Positions 35,162 through 43,128 of a stretch of 64,000 nt of DNA are shown here, piece after piece. The notes below the pieces were generated by a model. The model worked only from the letters and a program-made list of their open reading frames with translations. It was not told the DNA's origin and searched no databases. The stretch is from contig CALMSY010000022.1 of NCBI GenBank assembly GCA_937872475.1, positions 62,001-126,000 of the forward strand, in the 5' to 3' direction. The position numbers and the translations under genes are program-made. The first letter of the stretch is position 1. The number at the start of each line of letters is the position of its first letter. Origin of the DNA: 67-14 sp020438345 (lineage in GTDB: Bacteria; Actinomycetota; Thermoleophilia; Solirubrobacterales; 70-9).

Positions 35162-36231
35162 CGGTGAGGGAAGGCGGGAGCGAAGCGGGGGAACTTCGGG
35201 CTGTTGAGCAGGTTTCTCAGCGCGCGGCGGCCACCGGGGAAGTTCTGGATGCGGAACTCGTTCGAGCTGCCGAAATCCTGGTAATAGACCATCATCCTGA
35301 CCTTCTTGCGCTTGCGGGCGAAGGTGAAAATTCGACGCATGAAACCGGGGCCGTCTTCACCCCACAGGCCAAATTCGGAGAGTGCCATCGGCTTGTTCTT
35401 TCCTAGCGCCCACCGGTCATAAAAATTGTCGAGGTGCCGCCAGTTGTTGTAGCGGTTGTAGAAGTCGGTGGCGACCCAGTCAACCCATTTCTTTCCCGGC
35501 CAATACCTGGATGGACGGTTTCGGGGCACGGTCGGAGACCCGGCTGGCAGCGGGCTCCAGACCAGCGAAACGGGGGCCTTTTTCAGGCGGCGTGGAAGGC
35601 GTTTAGCGGTGCCGATCAGCTGGACCTTCGGCAGTCCGACCCGTTTCAGGCGGGCGTTTATGAATCCGCGCTTGGCGCCACCCCGAGTGATGATTGCGAT
35701 CCGGCGAAAGGCCGAGCGGTACCACTTGAAGGCGTAGGAGCCGCCACGGACATTGCCCGAGCAGTCGACCCCGGCGTAGTAGTTCAGGCAGCGATTCGGC
35801 TCTCCAAGGGGACGAATGTACATGCGAAACTTTCGCTTCGCGGAAACGCGATTGATTCGCAGCAGGTAATCATCACCCCTGCCGAGGGCGATCCCCCTGG
35901 GGGTGATCAGTTCCTCGCCAGTGTCATCGGCTTTGGTCGTGATGTGAAGAATCGGCCTCGCCCGGACCGAACGCCAGCGTGGCATGGACTGCTTCCAGCT
36001 GTTGCCCCACTGGTGGAAAGTCTGGATCACCGGGGGACGTTTGCCGACCGCCCGGGCAAAATCCCGGAAGTCGGAGGCCTTGCCCGTGTCAGTTACCCCG
36101 AAAAAGACCTTCCCCGGAGGCGGTTTCAGGATCGCTGATTCCGCTCTCGGAGCCAGGCATGCTGACAAAAGGAGCACTCCGAAAAGCACGGCGAAAACAA
36201 CGGGAATCTTGGTCTGGTGGGTTTGGACCAT
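35158..36231 (-). CDS. GH26-like glycosidase, probable lipoprotein (paralogue of 21315-22367)
   Basis: 357 aa, similar throughout to the protein at 21315-22367: T-F-H-x-W-G-N, I-R-P-L-G-E-P-N-R-C-L-N with acid/base candidate E144, W-S-P-L-P-A-G-S-P, Y-W-P-G-K-K-W-V-D-W and A-L-S-E-F-G with nucleophile candidate E286. The N-terminus is hydrophobic and ends in L-S-A-C (C25), a lipobox, so this copy is probably membrane-anchored while the paralogue is released. A hairpin (36238-36264) lies seven bases upstream of the ATG. Convergent with cydB, overlapping by four bases. Confidence 0.75.
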   Translation of the reverse strand: MVQTHQTKIPVVFAVLFGVLLLSACLAPRAESAILKPPPGKVFFGVTDTGKASDFRDFARAVGKRPPVIQTFHQWGNSWKQSMPRWRSVRARPILHITTKADDTGEELITPRGIALGRGDDYLLRINRVSAKRKFRMYIRPLGEPNRCLNYYAGVDCSGNVRGGSYAFKWYRSAFRRIAIITRGGAKRGFINARLKRVGLPKVQLIGTAKRLPRRLKKAPVSLVWSPLPAGSPTVPRNRPSRYWPGKKWVDWVATDFYNRYNNWRHLDNFYDRWALGKNKPMALSEFGLWGEDGPGFMRRIFTFARKRKKVRMMVYYQDFGSSNEFRIQNFPGGRRALRNLLNSPKFPRFAPAFPHR

Positions 36232-36237
36232 GGTTAG

Positions 36238-36264
36238 GCAACCGGGGCGGACCCCCTCGGTTGC
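36238..36264 (-). promoter_or_regulatory. Hairpin in the 5' leader of the GH26-like lipoprotein gene
   Basis: GCAACCG / CGGTTGC stem with G-rich/C-rich inner pairing. It ends seven bases before the ATG, and the only purine-rich ribosome-binding-site-like run (GAGGGGG on the minus strand) is inside it. It could hide the ribosome-binding site. Confidence 0.4.
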
Positions 36265-36284
36265 GCTTTCTCACCATAGGAAAA

Positions 36285-36311
36285 GCCCCCGGGCAACGCG
36301 TACACGGGGGC
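36285..36311 (-). terminator. Rho-independent terminator of the arylsulfatase gene
   Basis: Seven-base GCCCCCG/CGGGGGC stem with a 13-base loop, followed on the minus strand by TTTTCC, 34 bases after the arylsulfatase stop. Confidence 0.75.
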
Positions 36312-36344
36312 CTTTCTGAAGGGCGTATTTCAATCCCGGTCGCG

Positions 36345-38527
36345 TCAGTCGATCGAGAACCAGGCCCTCACATCACCCTCGTGGCTGGGGTACCTCTCGT
36401 CCGAAACGTCAATGATCACCTTTTCGATGTTGCCAGTGAACGGGAAGGGGGACCGGTACTCGGGAGTGACCGGGGATGCGCTGTCACGACCCACGCAGAG
36501 GCCGTCGCCAATCAGGTTGAAGAACCCTGGCTGAGTCACGATTTCCCCGGACCCGGCTTTCTGGTCATCGATGTAGAGGTCCAGGGTTCCCTTGGCCCCC
36601 GGCATCTTCGGGTCTTCGCTGGCACCGGTTGCCGTGAACTCTGCGACAACCAGATGCTTGCCCGGGCTGACCGACCCGTCGGAAACGACGTCCTGCAGAT
36701 TAGAGCCGAGCCAGTTGAAGGTGTAGCGGAGCTTCCCGTCCTTCATGTAGAGACTGTGTCCTCCCGACACTCCACCATGCGCGAAGATGACACCTTCCGT
36801 GTCCGCTTCGACTTCGATGGCGGAACTGATCGTGTACGACCGCCCCGATATCCGCACCGCGGCCTGCTCCGAGACATCGGCAGTGCGCGGGTAGTAGGTG
36901 TACCGGTCCCGCTCCGGCGCGCCACTTGGCCGGTCACTGAGGACTTGCTCCAGTGCGGTCCGGTCATCGAGCGGCAAGCCGTTGTAAATACCGGCGTAGT
37001 AGAACCAGAGTGACTTCAGCTCGTCCAGCTTTGCGGGATGTTCGGCCGCCAGGTCCTTGGACTGCGAGCGGTCATTTTCCAGGTCATATAGCTCCCAGAC
37101 ATCGTCGTGGAAGTTCCCCCAGCCGCTGAGTGGCGGGTGGAGCGCCGTGGCCAGCCAACCCTGATGGTAGAGCGAGCGCTGGCCCAGCATCGTGTAGAAC
37201 TGGGTCTCCTTGCTGGGAACGGTGGCATCGCTTATCGAGGCGGCGAAACTCTCCCCTTCGATCTCGCTCTGCTTGTAGCCACCGATTGATTCGGGCGGCT
37301 CGACTCCAATCAACTCGTAAATCGTCGGCGCGATGTCCACCGCATGGATGTACTGGTTGCGGGGCTTCTCCTGGGGCTTGATCTTTTCCGGCCACGAGAT
37401 CACGCACATGTCTGCGATGCCGCCTTCGTATCCGGCCCAGCGCTTCCAGTAGGGGAAGGGAGTATCGAATGCCCAGGCCCAGCCGGTGTTGTAGTGGTTG
37501 TAGGAATCAGGCCCGCCGAGCTCGTCCAGATGGGGCATGGCGTCGTCGGTCGAGTCCATGACACCGTTGAAAAACCGCCATTCGTTGAACGATCCGTTCG
37601 GACCGCCTTCACCGCTGGCACCGTTATCGGAGACCATCACGACCAGAGTGTTGTCGAGCTGACCCGAGTCCTCGAGGTAATCCAGCACCCGGCCGATCTC
37701 ATGGTCGGCGTACGATATGTAGCCGGCGAAGACCTCCGCCATCCGGGCGAATAGTTTCTTCTCGTCCCCGGTCAGCGACTCCCAGGGGCGGACCGTGTCA
37801 AGCAGGGGCCAGGCCTGTCCATCGGGGCCGGTCCTTTGGGGCTCTCCGTGCGGGTTGATCGGTGAAAGCTCGGTACCTTCCGGCAGCAATCCCAGCTCAA
37901 TCTGGCGCTTCAGGATCTTTTCCCTGATCGCCTCGTAACCCTCGTCGAAACATCCTTTGTACTTCTCGATCCATTCCTTTGGCGAGTGGTGAGGAGCATG
38001 GCCCGCCTGAGGAGCCAGGTACATGAAGAAAGGCTTCTCGGGATTTACCTGATGGGCATCCGAGATGAACTCGATCGCCTTGTCGGAGAGATCCTTCGAG
38101 AGGTGGTAGCCCTCATCGGGTGTACCCGGAGCGTCGATCTGGTGGTTGTCATAGACAAGATCGGGATACCAGCTGCTGGATTCTCCGCCGAGGAAGCCAT
38201 AGAAGCGTTCGAAGCCTCGGCCCAGGGGCCAACGGCCCTTGTAGGCAGCCATATTGGCTTCTTCGCCTGGAGCGAGGAGCGGCTCGGCGAGCAAAGCGCC
38301 GTCGTGTGGAAGTTCGAATACTTGACGCCCCGATCAGTGAGCCGTTTCATGTTCGGGGTCTCGACCGGGCCGCCGAAGATGTCCATCGTCGCGTAGCCGA
38401 GGTCGTCCCAGACCAGCATCAGGACGTTGGGCGCCCCCTCCTTGGCCTGCGGGGCGCGGTAGGGCCCCCAGTCCGGGGTGGAATCCCTGATGTCTGTCGT
38501 GATCTTCCCGTTGAACCGAGTTGTCAT
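36345..38527 (-). pseudogene. Arylsulfatase (AtsA type) inactivated by internal frameshifting deletion
   Basis: The N-terminal frame begins at ATG 38527 and encodes P-N-V-L-M-L-V-W-D-D-L-G-Y (metal Asp pair) and the formylglycine motif C-S-P-S-R, then leaves frame at about 38270. The rest, L-A-P-G-E-E-A-N-M-A-A-Y-K-G-R-W-P-L-G onward to the normal C-terminus, is in another frame up to the stop at 36345. About 55 residues expected between C-S-P-S-R-S-S-L and the H-L-x-P-x-E-E-A-N segment, including the G-K-W-H active-site motif, are missing. The remainder is intact: D-N-G metal site, H-A-V-D-I-A-P-T and a LamG-like tail. The junction reads CCTCGCTCC, which fits both expected flanks (38269-38277). 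A read or assembly error is possible. Confidence 0.85.
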
Positions 38528-38575
38528 CTATCCACTCCGGTCGTCATCTGTCTACCCCTGTCTTCGAATATTTCG

Positions 38576-38609
38576 TCGGGGGTCCCACGCCGATGCGCGG
38601 GACCCCCGA
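38576..38609. terminator. Hairpin between DUF7144 and arylsulfatase genes
   Basis: Eleven-base perfect arms TCGGGGGTCCC / GGGACCCCCGA around a 12-base loop that can itself pair CGC/GCG. It starts nine bases after the DUF7144 stop on the minus strand; no T-run. Confidence 0.65.
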
Positions 38610-38617
38610 AGTGGTAG

Positions 38618-38998
38618 TCAGACGACTGGTTCGTCGTCCTCGCCGAGAACGATGATTCCCCACGTCACCCATATGCACAGGAAGAAGATGGCCAGCGACC
38701 ACCAGGGGAAGGCACCGCCGATCGAAAGCAGGGCGCCGATCGCGCCGAGGGTGCCGCCAAGCACCCCGATGATCCGCCCGAAAGTGTTGCCGCCCAGAAG
38801 TGAAACTCCGCCGATCAGCTGAATCACGCCCAGAACGATCACTACCCAACCCATCGTGTTCAGATTGGTCAGGATCAGGCGGGTGTCATTGACCAGCACG
38901 TTTGCCTTGTCCAGGGCGGCGATCCCGTAGACCACGTTCAGGACGCCCAGCAGCAGCAGCATGACTGCCGCGAATGTTGCTCTTCCGGCTCCTCGCAT
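38618..38998 (-). CDS. DUF7144-like four-helix membrane protein
   Basis: 126 aa, almost entirely four hydrophobic helices, starting A-A-V-M-L-L-L-L-G-V-L-N-V-V-Y-G-I-A-A and with N-x-x-G-W-V-V-I-V-L-G-V-I-Q-L-I-G-G between helices 1 and 2. This pattern fits the actinobacterial DUF7144 membrane family; function unknown. A very strong AAAAAGGAG ribosome-binding site precedes the ATG. It is upstream of and co-oriented with the broken arylsulfatase, and divergent from the LuxR-type regulator. Confidence 0.75.
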   Translation of the reverse strand: MRGAGRATFAAVMLLLLGVLNVVYGIAALDKANVLVNDTRLILTNLNTMGWVVIVLGVIQLIGGVSLLGGNTFGRIIGVLGGTLGAIGALLSIGGAFPWWSLAIFFLCIWVTWGIIVLGEDDEPVV

Positions 38999-39104
38999 TA
39001 GCTAGCTCCTTTTTGCCGCCAGGGCGGCGATCGGGGGTTCACCAGCCAAGCTAGGTCTGTTACGTCAATCTGGCTTCATCCGAACGGTATGAAAAGGGTC
39101 GGCG

Positions 39105-39110
39105 TATCCT
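39105..39110 (+). promoter_or_regulatory. -10 box of the LuxR/MalT-type regulator (leaderless)
   Basis: TATCCT, then six bases, then GTG 39117; no Shine-Dalgarno. Confidence 0.5.
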
Positions 39111-39116
39111 CTAGGG

Positions 39117-41315
39117 GTGGTTTCGCTCACTGGCAACAACGGCGGGAACTCCGAGCAGACCGTGTTGGGCGAGAGGGCGCTTCCGAGGACGCGGCTGATC
39201 GAGCAATTGATGGCGGCGCGAAATGCCCGGGTGGTATTGCTCGAGGCCCCGGCGGGATATTCGAAGACGACCACCCTCCGGCTCTGGGAGGCGGCCGATC
39301 GACGGCCCTTCGTCTGGGTCCACTGCGAGGAACGCCTCAACGATCCGGCCCTCCTCGTCTCGAACGTGATCCAGGCTCTCGGCTCGACCGATATCGGCCC
39401 TGAGGCCATCGAGGAACTCGAATCTCCGGTTCCCGATCTTGGGCTGCTGCTCGACCGGATCGGGGAAGCGTTGACCACCGCCGGCTCGTTCGTGCTGGTA
39501 ATCGACGACGCCCATCTGCTTCAGTCGGATGGGGCCTGGCAGGTCCTCTACTCGTTGATCGCCGCGCTGCCCGCAACCTCGCAGATGGCGGTCGCCAGCC
39601 GCAGTCATCCCGGGTTGCCGCTGGGGCGGCTCCGGGCGAGAGGCGAGCTTTGTGAGCTCGGGATGGGTGACCTCGCCCTGACCCGGCGTGAGAGTCGCGA
39701 GTTGCTGGCTGGCCTTGACCTCGACCTCGGTGAACGTGCCGACGAGATCCACGAGCGGGCCGAGGGCTGGCCGGTCGCGATGTATCTGGCGGGGCTGGCG
39801 ATCCGCCAGGGCAGCAACCCCGAGCTGGACGTGGCGACTTTCAGCGGCGGCGATCGAGTCGTCGTTGAGTATTTCCGCGACGAGTTTCTGCGGGAGATGC
39901 CGGAAGATGACGCCCGCTTTCTCTGTCGGACGTCAATCCTCGTGGAGTTGAACGGTCCTCTCTGCGACGCGGTGACCGGTGGTAGCGGCTCGCTGGGACG
40001 GTTGAACCGGCTGGCCCGGGAGAACGCCTTGGTCGTGCCACTTGACCGGGAAAACACGCGCTTTCGCTATCACCATCTTTTCCGGGACATGTTGCGCTCC
40101 GAGCTCAACCGGCGAGAAGTGGAAGCTGTGCCGGAGCTGAACCACCGGGCCGCGGTCTGGCTGGCAGGCAACGGCGACATTCTCAGTGCGACCGACTACG
40201 CAATCTCCTCCGGGGATTTCGGACTGGCTGGTACCTACGTGTGGCTGGACTTTCCTGACATCACCGGCCGCGGCAGGATTGCCACCCTCGACCGCTGGTT
40301 CAACGCGATCGGCGACGAGCGGGTGGCCCGGATTCCGAGTCTGATCCTCAGCCGCGCGCACCGGGAGATCGCGATGGGCTGTGGCGACGAGGCCTTCTAC
40401 TGGCTGTCAGTGGCTGAACGCGAGATTGGCGAGGATTCTCCCCTTTATGGCGACCTGTTCGCTCTGCGGGCCACCCTGGGGCCGAACGGTCCGGCTGGCA
40501 TGATCGAGCACGGTCGGCAGGCGGCCCGGCATATCGATCCGGCCAGTCCATGGCAGGTGCCCGCCAAGTTGTACGAAGGCATTGGCCTGTTTCTCATCGA
40601 GGACAAGTCCGCCGTGCCGCTCTTGCGGGAGGCCGCCCGGGAGGCGGTCCTGGTCTCGCCGATCATCCAGGTGATGGCCCTGGTTCAGCTGGCACTTGAA
40701 GCGGTGGAGCGCGGCCGGTTCGAAGAGGCACTCGACCACGCCACACGGGCTCGGGACCGGGTGGAAGAGTGCGGTCTCAGGATCCTCCGGGTGATGTCAC
40801 TGATCTACGCGGTCCTCGCTCTGGTCAAGGCAAAGGGGGGTTTGATCGAGCAGGCCTCGGCGGAACTCGACACGAGCCGCCAGATCGGTGCAGGAATGCG
40901 TGACTTCATTGGCTGGCATGAAGCGGAGCTTGTAACCAGCCGGTGCCGGACCCTGATCAAGATGGGCCAATTCGAACGCGCCACGGAAGAGCTACACAGG
41001 GCTGAGGCGGTGGTCGAACGCATGCCCGGTTCAACGCGTCTTGAGCGCTGGATTTCCGAAAGCCGTTCGGAAATGAAAAGAAGCCGGGAGGTCGGCAACG
41101 GCCACGGACTCAATCTGACCAGGGCGGAAATACGGACACTCAAATTTCTGCCGAGCCACCATTCGTTCCGGGCGATCGGGGAGCAGCTCTTTCTTTCCCA
41201 GAACACGGTCAAGACCCAGGCCAACTCCCTGTATCGCAAGCTTGGGGTCAACTCCAGAGCGGAGGCCGTCATGGAAGGTCGCCGGCTCGGGCTGCTTGAC
41301 GGCGACTTCGAATAG
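39117..41315 (+). CDS. Large ATP-binding LuxR-family regulator (LAL/MalT type)
   Basis: 732 aa. N-terminal NTPase with Walker A A-P-A-G-Y-S-K-T-T at 44-52 (the S replacing the usual G before K is tolerated in this family) and L-V-I-D-D-A-H as Walker B. A helical TPR-like middle region follows, then a C-terminal LuxR helix-turn-helix (about 668-725): L-T-R-A-E-I-R-T-L-K-F-L, L-F-L-S-Q-N-T-V-K-T-Q, Y-R-K-L-G-V-N-S-R-A-E-A-V. LAL regulators sense an inducer by ATP-dependent oligomerisation. Gene order suggests it controls the neighbouring DUF7144/arylsulfatase and DUF6325/SHOCT genes; this is inference. Confidence 0.9.
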   Translation: MVSLTGNNGGNSEQTVLGERALPRTRLIEQLMAARNARVVLLEAPAGYSKTTTLRLWEAADRRPFVWVHCEERLNDPALLVSNVIQALGSTDIGPEAIEELESPVPDLGLLLDRIGEALTTAGSFVLVIDDAHLLQSDGAWQVLYSLIAALPATSQMAVASRSHPGLPLGRLRARGELCELGMGDLALTRRESRELLAGLDLDLGERADEIHERAEGWPVAMYLAGLAIRQGSNPELDVATFSGGDRVVVEYFRDEFLREMPEDDARFLCRTSILVELNGPLCDAVTGGSGSLGRLNRLARENALVVPLDRENTRFRYHHLFRDMLRSELNRREVEAVPELNHRAAVWLAGNGDILSATDYAISSGDFGLAGTYVWLDFPDITGRGRIATLDRWFNAIGDERVARIPSLILSRAHREIAMGCGDEAFYWLSVAEREIGEDSPLYGDLFALRATLGPNGPAGMIEHGRQAARHIDPASPWQVPAKLYEGIGLFLIEDKSAVPLLREAAREAVLVSPIIQVMALVQLALEAVERGRFEEALDHATRARDRVEECGLRILRVMSLIYAVLALVKAKGGLIEQASAELDTSRQIGAGMRDFIGWHEAELVTSRCRTLIKMGQFERATEELHRAEAVVERMPGSTRLERWISESRSEMKRSREVGNGHGLNLTRAEIRTLKFLPSHHSFRAIGEQLFLSQNTVKTQANSLYRKLGVNSRAEAVMEGRRLGLLDGDFE

Positions 41316-41415
41316 CTGCCAAGTCGACCGTTCATCCCGTTCGGGTGACGGACCAGACTGTTTCGCGGCTAGATTGCATTGTGCAACCGGTTGAATCTCG
41401 AGGAAGGACTGCGGA

Positions 41416-41844
41416 GTGAGCGAAGACATTGAAGAAATGGGTCCGATTGACTACGTGGTAGTCGAATGGGCTGGCCGGCAACCGACTGGCGAGGCTGTCC
41501 CGTACCTGGTTGATCTGGTTGACAGCGGGCTGATCCGCATCCTTGACCTGGCCTTCATCACCAAGGACGAGAACGGGACCGTGGCAGAGCTTGAATTCGA
41601 GAATCTCGGCGGCGGTGACTTCGCCGTTTTCGAGGGAGTCTCGACCGGACTGATCGGGGAAGACGATCACATTGAAGCGGCCGCAGCACTCGAGCCGGGA
41701 ACCTCGGCCGCGATCCTGGTTTACGAGAATCGATGGGCGGCACCGTTCGCCACAGCGGTCCGCCGTTCGGGCGGCCAGCTTGTGGCCAGCGGCCGAATCC
41801 CGGTCCAGGACCTGATCGCGAGCCTCGACGCCGCCGAGGCATAG
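41416..41844 (+). CDS. DUF6325-family protein
   Basis: 142-aa soluble protein, GTG start with GAGGAAGGA upstream. G-P-I-D-Y-V-V-V-E-W at 9-18, V-D-x-G-x-I-R-I-L-D-L-A-F, and a C-terminal A-A-I-L-V-Y-E-N-R-W-A-A-P-F-A (about 95-110) followed by G-R-I-P are the DUF6325 (DUF1269-related) pattern. Function unknown; relatives often sit with SHOCT proteins. It is followed by the SHOCT gene after 42 bases and both are probably one transcript. Confidence 0.8.
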   Translation: MSEDIEEMGPIDYVVVEWAGRQPTGEAVPYLVDLVDSGLIRILDLAFITKDENGTVAELEFENLGGGDFAVFEGVSTGLIGEDDHIEAAAALEPGTSAAILVYENRWAAPFATAVRRSGGQLVASGRIPVQDLIASLDAAEA

Positions 41845-41886
41845 GCCCCGGCCGGAAAAGAACTTCAAGAACAAAGGAGAAACGAA

Positions 41887-42192
41887 ATGCCAGGATTGAT
41901 CAGAGGAGTTGCCCGAACCGCGGCCATCGCCGGAACCGCAACAGCAGTAAGTAACCGGGTTTCACGCCGGCAGGCAAACAAGTGGGCCGAGCAGGACGGA
42001 CCACAGTATGCGAACCCGCGAGCTGATCTTGCCAATCAGACCCAGGCCGCTGCTGCCCCTCCAGTCGAGGCGGCCCCGGCCGCTGCTCCGGACCCGATCG
42101 CCCAGCTCAAGGAGCTCGGTGAGCTCCACCAGAGCGGTGTTCTTACCGACGAGGAGTTCGCCGCCCAGAAGGCGAAGATCCTCAACGGCTGA
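41887..42192 (+). CDS. SHOCT-domain protein
   Basis: 101 aa. A basic/Ala-rich N-terminal segment with repeated A-x-A residues, an Ala/Pro-rich linker (about 50-70), and a C-terminal SHOCT helix pair: P-I-A-Q-L-K-E-L-G-E-L-H-Q-S-G-V-L-T-D-E-E-F split as D-P-I-A-Q-L..., then A-A-Q-K-A-K-I-L. SHOCT domains are short oligomerisation or membrane-surface modules. AGGAGA lies just before the ATG. Followed by a long hairpin, so it ends the DUF6325-SHOCT unit. Confidence 0.88.
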   Translation: MPGLIRGVARTAAIAGTATAVSNRVSRRQANKWAEQDGPQYANPRADLANQTQAAAAPPVEAAPAAAPDPIAQLKELGELHQSGVLTDEEFAAQKAKILNG

Positions 42193-42199
42193 TCTGACC

Positions 42200-42250
42200 G
42201 ATCCTGGCCGGGATTTTCACCAAATAGTGGTGGATATCCCGGCCAGGATC
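42200..42250 (+). terminator. Long interrupted hairpin after the SHOCT gene
   Basis: Fifteen-base perfect arms (42200-42214 and 42236-42250, GATCCTGGCCGGGAT and its complement), with an inner CACCA/TGGTG stem (42218-42222, 42228-42232). No T-run. Likely terminator, and it reaches to within 23 bases of the next start codon. Confidence 0.7.
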
Positions 42251-42272
42251 ACCGGGTTGTCATGATCGTGGC

Positions 42273-42602
42273 ATGAATGCCCATGTCAATGACGACGAGT
42301 TCGAGACCCTGATCATCCGGGCTATCGAACGGTTGCCGCAACAGTTTCAAGAGGTCATCAACCAGATTCCGGTGGTGATCTCTGACCAGGGCCGGGAGCG
42401 GCATGCCTACGGGCTCTACCAGGGCGACGGCATCGCGCGGGACAACTTCCCGGACCGGATCATCATCTTCAAGGACACCCTGGTCCGGGACTTTGGCCAC
42501 GACCGGGACCTGCTTGCAGCCCAAGTCGAGCGCACAGTCCGCCATGAGCTCGGCCACCACCTCGGCTACGACGAAGGTGGCGTTCGCGACCTCGGCCTCT
42601 GA
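42273..42602 (+). CDS. Minimal zinc metallopeptidase-fold protein (DUF1025/Zincin_1)
   Basis: 109 aa. The H-E-L-G-H metal-binding helix is at 91-95 near the C-terminus, followed by H-L-G-Y-D-E with a likely third ligand. L-Y-Q-G and I-I-I-F-K-D-T-L are typical of the family. Proteolytic activity of these small proteins is doubtful. A CATGAT box ends six bases before the ATG, so it is probably leaderless. The cyclophilin gene is 43 bases downstream. Confidence 0.85.
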   Translation: MNAHVNDDEFETLIIRAIERLPQQFQEVINQIPVVISDQGRERHAYGLYQGDGIARDNFPDRIIIFKDTLVRDFGHDRDLLAAQVERTVRHELGHHLGYDEGGVRDLGL

Positions 42603-42633
42603 CCGGGATCGGCAGGCGGCCAGCGGAGGCCTG

Positions 42634-42639
42634 TAGGCT
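42634..42639 (+). promoter_or_regulatory. -10 box of the cyclophilin gene (leaderless)
   Basis: TAGGCT, six bases, ATG 42646. The same TAGGCT-N6-start layout occurs before the DtxR-type gene and the second groES. Confidence 0.5.
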
Positions 42640-42645
42640 CGGGCC

Positions 42646-43104
42646 ATGTCCAAAGCAACGCTCAACACCACGGCCGGGCCGATCACTATCGAGTTCTTCG
42701 ATGATGACGCGCCAAAGACGGTCGAGAACTTCCGCAAGCTGGCCGGAGACGGCTTTTACGACAACCTGAACTTTCACCGGGTGATCAAGGACTTCATGAT
42801 CCAGGGTGGCTGCCCGCTGGGCACCGGCACCGGTGGTCCAGGCTACACCTTCGAGGACGAGTTCAACGACCACGGTGTGGTTCGCGGCGCGCTCGCGATG
42901 GCCAACGCCGGTCCGAACACAAACGGTTCGCAATTCTTCATCGTCACCATCCCCTCGGCCGACTGGTTGAACGGGAAGCACACTGTTTTCGGCGAGGTGA
43001 CCGACGGAATGGAAGCCGTTGATGCGATCGAAGCCACCGCCACCGATGGCCGGGACATGCCAATTGAGCCGCAGATAATCGAGAGCATCGAGCTTTCCGA
43101 GTAG
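42646..43104 (+). CDS. Cyclophilin-type peptidyl-prolyl cis-trans isomerase
   Basis: 152-aa cytosolic cyclophilin core. F-H-R-V-I-K-D-F-M-I-Q-G-G, G-G-P-G-Y-T-F-E-D-E-F, A-N-A-G-P-N-T-N-G-S-Q-F-F-I-V-T and the H-T-V-F-G-E-V segment contain the catalytic Arg, Phe and Gln positions. No signal peptide. It folds proline-containing proteins. It ends 27 bases before a 48-base hairpin that also overlaps the end of the convergent channel gene. Confidence 0.95.
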   Translation: MSKATLNTTAGPITIEFFDDDAPKTVENFRKLAGDGFYDNLNFHRVIKDFMIQGGCPLGTGTGGPGYTFEDEFNDHGVVRGALAMANAGPNTNGSQFFIVTIPSADWLNGKHTVFGEVTDGMEAVDAIEATATDGRDMPIEPQIIESIELSE

Positions 43105-43128
43105 CTCGATCGGTTCCGGCGGCCGTAA

